This document shows, in pieces, positions 1-5,022 of a stretch of DNA of 14,518 nucleotides. The notes under the pieces are model-generated. The model had not been told where the DNA came from. It ran no database searches and saw only the letters and a list, made by a program, of their open reading frames with translations. The position numbers and the translations under genes are program-made. This stretch comes from Phycisphaerae bacterium. Its GTDB lineage: Bacteria; Planctomycetota; Phycisphaerae; JAAYCJ01. Numbering within the stretch: the first letter of the stretch is position 1; every line of letters starts with the position of its first letter. The stretch spans positions 1-14,518 of the forward strand of contig JAAZAW010000297.1 of the NCBI GenBank assembly GCA_012514125.1. The letters are read 5' to 3'.

Positions 1-524
1 TGTCCGCCCTGCATGACGGCGCAGCGAGCGGTGTTCCAGGATTTGTTGTATTCGGTGGGGTCGGCCTGTGGGAAATGCATGTTTTGTTTGGGCATGGCGA
101 GCTTTTTGTTGATACGGTTAAAGCACAGGTCCATGTCGGCTTTGGCGAAAGAGAGGGGATGGGTGATCGGCGTTTCCTTGCCGTCGACGATCCATTCGTC
201 CATTCCCCAGAAATGGGCATTTTTGAGGTTCAATTCCATCGAGTTGACGATACGAGCGACGAGGGGGAGTTGCTCGGTCGGGCCGATCGGACCGCAGATG
301 CCGACAGGGTCGCTGTCGGTGGCTTGTTTCCAGGCATCGATGTATTCGAGTGCTTCGGCGCAATAGAAATCTTCAAGTGTGTCGTAGAAAACGACCTTGA
401 AGCCCGGCCTGGAAAGTTTGAGCATTTTTTCCGGCGTCAGGGAAGCGGCGTCTTTGAAAATCTGAGGATCGAGTGTGGTATAGTCCCACCAGTCGGGGGC
501 CATTTTGCTGATTGGTCTTGCCAT
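1..524 (-). CDS. NagB-like glucosamine-6-phosphate deaminase/isomerase family protein (3' end cut by window edge)
   Basis: Minus-strand frame open from an ATG at 522-524 to the left edge; 174 codons are visible and the C-terminal part is missing. Family members (NagB/RpiA/SOL fold) convert glucosamine-6-phosphate to fructose-6-phosphate plus ammonia in the cytoplasm. The visible part carries the segment FWGMDEW (about residues 105-111), equivalent to the NagB motif around catalytic Asp72 (here D109). Before it lies a glycine-rich loop, GICGPIGPTEQ (about 75-85), where NagB has its GLPTGGTP-type phosphate loop. The second catalytic motif (DGHIAFNEP type) would lie outside the window. The start has a good Shine-Dalgarno (AAGGAG, about 7 nt upstream). 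It follows the PIG-L deacetylase gene by 54 bp in the same direction, which fits a deacetylase-then-deaminase pathway. Family assignment is fairly sure; the exact substrate is not, because the phosphate loop differs from true NagB. Confidence 0.75.
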   Translation of the reverse strand, partial: MARPISKMAPDWWDYTTLDPQIFKDAASLTPEKMLKLSRPGFKVVFYDTLEDFYCAEALEYIDAWKQATDSDPVGICGPIGPTEQLPLVARIVNSMELNLKNAHFWGMDEWIVDGKETPITHPLSFAKADMDLCFNRINKKLAMPKQNMHFPQADPTEYNKSWNTARCAVMQGG

Positions 525-578
525 GTTAAGACTCCTTAAAATATATTTTTGGACATACAGTTATTTGTTGTTCCGTTT

Positions 579-1349
579 TCATTTTTTCACACGGACATAT
601 TTCGCCAGGGCTTGGGTCAGTGGATCGAAATCTTCGGGACCATAGCCCAAGTGGCTGTGACGCCGCCATCCTTCGGCGTAGTTGAATTTACCCGACAATT
701 CGCCGACCTGGGCGGACATTTCTTCCATGGTGATCAGATAGCTGTCGAGTCCCTGACTGTGATCGAGCCATTCTTTTTGACTTTTATGGCAGGCGAGCAT
801 TTCGCGTTTTGTTTTGAGGACCGATGAAATATCGACGAAGAAGTCGGGGTGGATCGTATTTCGCAGTTGATCCTTGAGGCCGTAGGGCAGGGCGTGATAG
901 ACGGCGACATCGGTCTCGACGGCTGGGGTGGGGGGGTCGGTAACGAAGTTTTGCATATTCCGGCAGAAGGTCGCGGTAACGCCGATGCGGACGGAATTCA
1001 TGTGATCTTCCATATAGTCCTGGGGTGATTGGAGAAGGACGATTTCAGGATCGACCTGCCGTATGACCGCACTGACTTTTGAAACGAGAATTCGGTCGTA
1101 ATAGATTTCCAGATCGTCGCAAATGGGAGGGTGGTAAATTGCGCCGACGTAATCGCAGGCATTGCGGGATTCACGTCCACGCATTTCGATGATCTGTTCC
1201 TTGGTATGAACCGCCGTGCCGCACGATCCGTTGGCGATGGTCATATAATGAATTTCGTATCCTGTTTCCTTAAGCAGCAGTAAAGTTCCCGCCATCATCA
1301 GCTCGATATCGTCCGGGTGAGCGGAGATAGCGATCGCTCTTTTCGACAT
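579..1349 (-). CDS. PIG-L/LmbE-family N-acetylglucosaminyl deacetylase
   Basis: A 256-residue protein of the zinc-dependent PIG-L/LmbE family, which hydrolyses the acetyl group from N-acetylglucosamine-type sugars or conjugates. The N-terminal Rossmann-like strand ends in the hallmark AHPDD (residues 10-14): H11 and D14 as zinc ligands and D13 as general base, by analogy with MshB. The third zinc ligand is H116 in YMEDHMN. The family segment MRGRESRNACDYVGA (56-70) and a CDDLEIYYD stretch (77-85) also fit. There is no signal peptide, so it is probably cytoplasmic. The start has AGGAG about 6 nt upstream. The NagB-like gene follows it, so I infer a two-gene amino-sugar operon: deacetylate, then deaminate/isomerise. 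Length is normal. Substrate (free GlcNAc, GlcNAc-6-phosphate or another acetamido sugar) cannot be read from sequence. Confidence 0.9.
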   Translation of the reverse strand: MSKRAIAISAHPDDIELMMAGTLLLLKETGYEIHYMTIANGSCGTAVHTKEQIIEMRGRESRNACDYVGAIYHPPICDDLEIYYDRILVSKVSAVIRQVDPEIVLLQSPQDYMEDHMNSVRIGVTATFCRNMQNFVTDPPTPAVETDVAVYHALPYGLKDQLRNTIHPDFFVDISSVLKTKREMLACHKSQKEWLDHSQGLDSYLITMEEMSAQVGELSGKFNYAEGWRRHSHLGYGPEDFDPLTQALAKYVRVKK

Positions 1350-1663
1350 ATCATTCTCCTGTCGTCGTTATAATTGATTTTCGCGTTTATACTAACTCCA
1401 ATTTGGAATCATGGTACAAATATTACTAGCTTGGGAAAGATTACTCAACAGGAAATACAGGGCTATAGCATGAAAGAGAGGTAAGAAACTGCAAAAATTG
1501 GAAGTTTGAGAGCACGTTTCGGGTTTTCGCGGAAATGACGGGAGCAGGGAGTTGCGTTAGAACTGCTGGAAGTGAATTGAGGGAATAATGACAAAAGGGG
1601 GTTCCCGATCTAAAGAAACATTCTGTTAATGACCGATAATCATAATTAAGGAAAAACAAACCC
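1350..1663. other. Divergent intergenic region between the deacetylase gene and the atp operon
   Basis: This 314-bp stretch holds no gene I can support; the one short open frame on the minus strand has no conserved character and no ribosome site. It must contain the promoters for both directions. The part nearest the deacetylase (1360-1425) is AT-rich with several weak promoter-like hexamers on both strands, including TATACT at 1388-1393 on the plus strand without a good -35 box. The part from 1431 to 1620 is about two-thirds purine on the plus strand and contains short inverted GGGAA/TTCCC arms (1581-1585 and 1602-1606). It may be the untranslated leader of the atp mRNA. No riboswitch class was recognised. 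Confidence 0.6.
1367..1419 (-). promoter_or_regulatory. Candidate promoter region with small palindrome for the deacetylase operon
   Basis: On the minus strand a TATAAC hexamer (1367-1372) lies 17 bp from a weak TTAGTA (1390-1395); an alternative pair is TTGTAC (1414-1419) and TAGTAT (1389-1394) with 19 bp spacing. The palindrome TCCAATTTGGA (1397-1407, five-base arms around one central base) sits between these boxes, where a repressor or activator could bind. The match to consensus is poor and planctomycete promoters are badly characterised, so this is a suggestion only. Confidence 0.22.
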
Positions 1664-1948
1664 ATGTCAAAAAATCATGACAGAATCGTGGAGAAATATC
1701 TAAAGTACAGCGGGTTGGGATTCGAACTGGCTGGGGCTGTAGCGATTTTTTGCCTGATTGGCTATTTTGTCGATCAACGATGGGGGACTTCCCCAATCGG
1801 ACTGATTACCGGCGCGATCATCGGAATTGTCGGTGGGATGTATTTGCTGATCAAAGAGGCTTATGGGATGAATAAAGCCTTTCAAGAGGAAGATCATGAT
1901 GATGAAAACAGAGCAACAAAATCTGACGATAAACAAAATGGCGGATGA
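1664..1948 (+). CDS. atpZ: AtpZ, small two-helix F1Fo ATP synthase-associated membrane protein
   Basis: A 94-residue protein at the head of the ATP synthase operon, matching the ATPase_gene1 (AtpZ) family. It has two predicted membrane helices, about 18-37 and 45-64, joined by a short loop with the family pattern GYFVDQRWGTSP (33-44), then a glycine-rich second helix (GAIIGIVGGMYLL). The C-terminal tail is highly charged (EEDHDDENRATKSDDK). In Bacillus, AtpZ with AtpI has been linked to Mg2+/Ca2+ transport and assembly of the synthase; here the role is inferred from family and position. The ATG at 1664 is preceded by TAAGGA about 10 nt upstream. Its 3' end overlaps the next gene by 53 bp, so the acidic tail is encoded by the same DNA as that gene's start. 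Confidence 0.85.
   Translation: MSKNHDRIVEKYLKYSGLGFELAGAVAIFCLIGYFVDQRWGTSPIGLITGAIIGIVGGMYLLIKEAYGMNKAFQEEDHDDENRATKSDDKQNGG
1884..1890 (+). promoter_or_regulatory. Shine-Dalgarno that sets the start of the atpI-like gene inside atpZ
   Basis: AAGAGGA lies 5, 8 and 11 nt before three consecutive in-frame ATG codons (1896, 1899, 1902). This supports a start inside the atpZ coding region rather than at the later ATG at 1938, which has no such site. The best spacing is to 1899. Confidence 0.55.
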
Positions 1949-2381
1949 TCCTGTTGAGGTCAACCGAGGGCAAATGGTCCGAATCCTGATTCTTCCTGTG
2001 CTGGTGGTTATAGTCGCGGCGGCAGGGGTCTGGAGTTTTATCATCGTACGAAACGGACAGTGGATGCCCATGAGCAGAGAGTTGCTTTACGCGAGCGTTA
2101 TTGCGATTTTGGGAACTATCACGGGGGCGGGCGCTCTTTCGGCGATATGGCATTATCGAGCGGACTATCTGCCGCAGGGAATTCTGGCGGCGATGGGTTT
2201 GAAAATGTTGGTCACGCTGGCGGGTTTCCTCATTTTTGGATTGATATTCAAGCCGCTGAGGTTAGAATTTGTACTCTACTTGGCAGTATTTTACTTCATT
2301 GGCTTGATCAGTGAAACGGTAATTACCGTTAAGATGACGAGACGGATGAATCAAACCTCCGGACCCGCCGATAAGACGTAA
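1896..2381 (+). CDS. atpI: AtpI-like four-helix membrane protein of the ATP synthase operon
   Basis: A 161-residue integral membrane protein between atpZ and atpB, the usual place of AtpI, an accessory factor that helps c-ring assembly. Four hydrophobic helices are visible at about 28-50, 63-84, 97-119 and 124-146, matching the four-helix plan of the AtpI family, with a basic C-terminal tail (KMTRRMN). Sequence conservation in this family is low, so the name rests on topology and position more than on motifs. The start is uncertain: three ATGs in tandem at 1896/1899/1902 follow a strong AAGAGGA, giving a 53-bp overlap with atpZ. An ATG at 1938 would shorten the protein by 14 residues and the overlap to 11 bp but lacks a ribosome site. 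Translation coupling to atpZ is likely. Confidence 0.65.
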   Translation: MMMKTEQQNLTINKMADDPVEVNRGQMVRILILPVLVVIVAAAGVWSFIIVRNGQWMPMSRELLYASVIAILGTITGAGALSAIWHYRADYLPQGILAAMGLKMLVTLAGFLIFGLIFKPLRLEFVLYLAVFYFIGLISETVITVKMTRRMNQTSGPADKT

Positions 2382-2385
2382 AGAT

Positions 2386-2415
2386 AAAAAGGAATTTATT
2401 TTAGGCGTCCTTTTT
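2386..2415 (+). other. Hairpin between the atpI-like gene and atpB
   Basis: AAAAAGGA (2386-2393) and TCCTTTTT (2408-2415) are perfect complements around a 14-nt loop, just after the atpI-like stop. The right arm runs into six Ts. The stem is AT-rich, so it is a weak terminator at best; it could instead be an mRNA processing or stability element that separates the assembly genes from the structural genes. Confidence 0.35.
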
Positions 2416-2471
2416 TCCGATGATACCAAGTAATGACCGTTTAGAAGTGCGTGTAATAAAAGAATATTGAT

Positions 2472-3344
2472 ATGGTAGAAACAATATTAGCTTCAACGAA
2501 TCCTATGACCCACGTGGTGGCGCACGATCTTTTTGAAATTAAGATCGGTTCACTAAGCATCATGGTCAATAACCACATGGTCATGGTTACTTTGACCGCT
2601 TTGATCATGTTGATTCTCCTGCCCTTCGCCATGCGCCACCATAGAGAAGTGCCCATCGGGTTGCAAAACTTTTTTGAATCGATTTGTGTTTATCTTCGCG
2701 ATGAAGTCGCCCGGCCGTTGCTTCGCGATAAAACCGACCGATATATCAGTATGATCTGGACCACGTTTTTCTTCATTCTCTTCGCTAATTTATTGGGTTT
2801 GATCCCTATCAACGCGGTTCTGGGCCTTTTTTTCGAAGGTAAAGCTGCGGAAATCGGCGGAACCGCCACCACCAATATCTACGTTACCGGGGCGTTGGCT
2901 GCTTTCGTATTTGTCATGGTTCACATTTCGGGCATGTGGTTTAGTTTCTGCCACGAGCGGACTCGATGTTCCTTTCCCAAGGCATGTGTATTGGGGCCGA
3001 TGTTATATCTCTATCGGACCGTTCCTCATGTCGAAGGTGCGATTGGGGTGTTGTTGTTTCTTCCATTGTTCATTCTGGAGTCCACCGGTTTATTAGTCAA
3101 GTGCGTCGCGCTGGCGATTCGATTGTTTGCGAATATGCTCGCGGGACATCTCCTGTTGGCGGTGTTGCTGCTTTTTATTGCGATGAGCAAAACATGGACT
3201 GTGGGAATTCCCGTTGCCATTGCCAGTGTCGTCGGCTCGGTCGCGAGTTCGTTTCTGGAGTTGTTTGTCGCCTTTTTGCAGGCGTATATTTTTACTTTCC
3301 TGATGTCGATCTTCATCGGAATGGCGATTCATCAGGAGCATTAA
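2472..3344 (+). CDS. atpB: ATP synthase Fo subunit a
   Basis: A 290-residue polytopic protein forming the proton half-channels next to the c-ring. The essential arginine is R217 in ALAIRLFANMLAGH (214-226). The typical C-terminal helix FLQAYIFTFLMSIFIGMA (268-285) includes the conserved Gln (Q270), and FANLLGLIP (104-112) marks an earlier helix. H226 and E263 take the places of E. coli Glu219 and His245, the swapped arrangement known from mitochondria and many bacteria. Hydrophobic helices are seen at about 37-54, 94-114, 137-158, 188-208, 213-240 and 246-285. Two cytosolic/periplasmic stretches, about 119-135 and 159-187, are longer than in E. coli. The ribosome site before the ATG at 2472 is weak; a later ATG (2505) has none either, so the longer form is kept. 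It is preceded by a 90-bp gap containing a hairpin. Confidence 0.95.
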   Translation: MVETILASTNPMTHVVAHDLFEIKIGSLSIMVNNHMVMVTLTALIMLILLPFAMRHHREVPIGLQNFFESICVYLRDEVARPLLRDKTDRYISMIWTTFFFILFANLLGLIPINAVLGLFFEGKAAEIGGTATTNIYVTGALAAFVFVMVHISGMWFSFCHERTRCSFPKACVLGPMLYLYRTVPHVEGAIGVLLFLPLFILESTGLLVKCVALAIRLFANMLAGHLLLAVLLLFIAMSKTWTVGIPVAIASVVGSVASSFLELFVAFLQAYIFTFLMSIFIGMAIHQEH

Positions 3345-3410
3345 ACGTGTGAGTCTCGTGTCTGCGAGTCCTGGGCTTGCGGAACTGAAATGGTTCGATA
3401 GAAATTATGT

Positions 3411-3415
3411 GGAGG
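3411..3415 (+). promoter_or_regulatory. Strong Shine-Dalgarno of atpE
   Basis: A perfect GGAGG sits 8 nt before the atpE ATG and is the strongest ribosome site seen in the operon. This fits the need for many c subunits per complex. It overlaps the second copy of a 9-bp direct repeat, GGTTCGATA (3392-3400 and 3414-3422). Confidence 0.7.
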
Positions 3416-3423
3416 TTCGATAA

Positions 3424-3774
3424 ATGAACGGTAAGTTTGTAAGTTTGTTGCTGGTCGCGTTAATTCTGATGGGATTTACTTCGATGGGGTTCGCTCAAAC
3501 CGACGCTGCTCCCGACGGTTCAGCCGCCTCGGCGAGCGGTCCGATTCTGACGGATGTCGGAGCAGGTCGTTTAGCCGGTCCGATCGGCGCGGGATTGGTG
3601 CTCATCGGCGGAGCAATGGGAATTGGACGAGTCGCCGCTGTGGCATGTGAAAGTATCGCCCGTCAGCCCGAAGCCGGCGGCAGAATCTTCACGTCGATGA
3701 TTATCGCGGCGGCCATGATCGAAGGAACCACGCTTTTCGGCGTGATTGTTTGTCTCTTGCCGGTGATCAAATAG
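3424..3774 (+). CDS. atpE: ATP synthase Fo subunit c with N-terminal signal peptide
   Basis: A 116-residue precursor of the c-ring proteolipid, longer than the usual 75-90 residues because it begins with a signal-peptide-like leader (residues 1-24, hydrophobic core LLLVALILMGF, likely cut after GFA). A Ser/Ala-rich linker follows, then two helices: about 51-79, ending in the conserved polar loop ESIARQPE (76-83), and about 87-114. The ion-binding carboxylate is E100 in AAMIEGTT. The sodium ligands of Ilyobacter are absent: its Gln32 aligns with I67 and its Ser66 with G101, so the ring is probably proton-driven. The start is secured by GGAGG at 8 nt. The gene lies in the usual place between atpB and atpF. 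High expression is expected from its ribosome site. Confidence 0.95.
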   Translation: MNGKFVSLLLVALILMGFTSMGFAQTDAAPDGSAASASGPILTDVGAGRLAGPIGAGLVLIGGAMGIGRVAAVACESIARQPEAGGRIFTSMIIAAAMIEGTTLFGVIVCLLPVIK

Positions 3775-3803
3775 CGAGCCGAAATCAGGTTTGAATCTGT
3801 CCG

Positions 3804-3809
3804 AAAGGA
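3804..3809 (+). promoter_or_regulatory. Shine-Dalgarno that decides the atpF start
   Basis: AAAGGA lies 8 nt before the ATG at 3818. This favours 3818 over an in-frame TTG at 3791 that would add nine polar residues in front of the signal peptide. Confidence 0.6.
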
Positions 3810-3817
3810 ATACAGAT

Positions 3818-4414
3818 ATGCGCCGTTTATTTTTTATTCTGACCGCGGGCCTGGTGCTTTACGCCCCATCGTGGGCGCACGGAGCCGAAGAACATGCCGC
3901 GGAAGAAACTCCCGGTTTGTTTGCCGGTGGAATATGGACTTCGGTCTGGACCCTGATCGTTTTTTTCGTTCTGATCTGGGCGTTGGGCAAGTTTGTCTGG
4001 CGGCCGTTGCTGGAAGCACTGAAAAAACGCGAAGACCGGATTCGGCAGGACCTTAACATGGCTCGGGAAGAACGCGAAAGCGCCAAGCAGCTTGCGGACG
4101 ATCTCAAAAAGCAACTCGACGACGCTCATGCGACGGCACAGGAACTACTCAAGGAAACCAACGCCGAAAGCGATAAAATTCGTGAAAAGATTATCGCCCA
4201 AGCCTACAACGACGCGATGGAAACGGTCCGCGACGCTCGGCTTCAGATCGAACAGGCCAAACAGCAGGCGATGAAAGAACTTTACGATGAAACGGTCAAT
4301 ATCGCTCGTGATCTTTCGGAAAAAATTCTTCAGCGTGAAGTGAACCCTGAAGATCATCGGTTGCTCATCGAGCAGGGACTTAAGGAAATCGACGTAAGGG
4401 AAGGTAACCAATAA
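3818..4414 (+). CDS. atpF: ATP synthase Fo subunit b with signal peptide
   Basis: A 198-residue peripheral-stalk subunit that ties the Fo a subunit to F1 delta. It starts with a signal-peptide-like leader (residues 1-22: basic MRR, hydrophobic ILTAGLVLY, possible cut near SWAHGA). Then come a short acidic stretch, the membrane helix (about 38-60, WTSVWTLIVFFVLIWALGKF) and the typical WRPLLEALKKRED. A long charged helix to the C-terminus follows, rich in Lys/Glu/Gln heptads and suited to a dimeric coiled coil. Only one b-type gene is present, so a homodimer is likely. Length is normal for family members with a leader. An in-frame TTG at 3791 is the alternative start, but the ATG at 3818 has the better ribosome site and gives a cleaner signal peptide. 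It is followed 5 bp later by atpH. Confidence 0.93.
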   Translation: MRRLFFILTAGLVLYAPSWAHGAEEHAAEETPGLFAGGIWTSVWTLIVFFVLIWALGKFVWRPLLEALKKREDRIRQDLNMAREERESAKQLADDLKKQLDDAHATAQELLKETNAESDKIREKIIAQAYNDAMETVRDARLQIEQAKQQAMKELYDETVNIARDLSEKILQREVNPEDHRLLIEQGLKEIDVREGNQ

Positions 4415-4419
4415 CCACC

Positions 4420-5022
4420 ATGGCCGGTGAAAACCTACAACAAAAAAAGCACATCGCCGCCATCTACGCCCGGGCCATTTACAACCTCGGTGTGGAACAG
4501 GGAAATATTGATGAGATTCTGGAGCAGTTGAAATTCCTGGGTTCGTTACTGACCGAAATTCCTGTGCTGGGGAAGATATTCGAATCCGTGGCTATTTCTG
4601 CCGACGCTCGGAGTCAAATCCTTCAAACGATCAACGGCGATTTAAGTCCGGTTGTCCGTTCCTTCCTTGAGGTGTTGAATCGTCGGGGAAGACTTGGGCT
4701 TTTGTTCGATGTCATCCGGGCGATACAATGCGAAGACGACAAACGAAACAAGCGAATTAACGTCAAACTCTTTACTGCCACTGCGATGGACAGGCAGTTA
4801 ATGGAACAGATTATGCAGGTCTTACGGGCGTATCTGCTTGCGGAACCGATGATCACCCATCAGGTCCAGCCCGAACTTATCGGTGGATTTGTCGTCCAGG
4901 CAGGTGATTTCCTGATCGACGGATCGATTAAATCAAGATTATCCATGTTACAAAAGCAATTGCTGATGCGAGGCGAGGATGAAATTCAAAATAGACGAGA
5001 TTTCATCGGTCATAAAGCGTGA
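4420..5022 (+). CDS. atpH: ATP synthase F1 subunit delta
   Basis: A 200-residue OSCP/delta protein that joins the top of F1 to the b-subunit stalk. The N-terminal helical domain begins with the family pattern IAAIYARAIYNLG (12-24). The C-terminal region carries the conserved strand PELIGGFVVQAGDFLIDGSIKSRL (about 150-173), where the GG and the D-x-S are typical. The last 16 or so residues after MLQKQLLMRG look like an extension and come from a 44-bp overlap with atpA. The ATG at 4420 is 5 bp after the atpF stop. The nearest Shine-Dalgarno-like GGAAGG lies within the atpF end about 13 nt away, so re-initiation from atpF is likely. Sequence is diverged, as is usual for delta, but context makes the call secure. 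Confidence 0.93.
   Translation: MAGENLQQKKHIAAIYARAIYNLGVEQGNIDEILEQLKFLGSLLTEIPVLGKIFESVAISADARSQILQTINGDLSPVVRSFLEVLNRRGRLGLLFDVIRAIQCEDDKRNKRINVKLFTATAMDRQLMEQIMQVLRAYLLAEPMITHQVQPELIGGFVVQAGDFLIDGSIKSRLSMLQKQLLMRGEDEIQNRRDFIGHKA

Noticed and set aside
75..539. Plus-strand open frame opposite the NagB-like gene
   Set aside because: The minus strand encodes a recognisable NagB-like protein with a good ribosome site that runs off the edge, so this frame is its shadow.
1350..1663. Riboswitch or tRNA in the intergenic region
   Set aside because: No cloverleaf, no recognisable riboswitch core and no long stems were found by eye.
1441..1665. Minus-strand open frame of 74 codons in the intergenic region
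   Set aside because: No ribosome site, Ser/Phe/Pro-rich noise with no family character; antisense to the probable atp leader.
1851..2153. Minus-strand frames opposite atpZ and the atpI-like gene
   Set aside because: Antisense to two membrane-protein genes in a clear operon; no independent support.
3791..3817. TTG at 3791 as atpF start
   Set aside because: The ATG at 3818 has AAAGGA at good spacing and starts a clean signal peptide.
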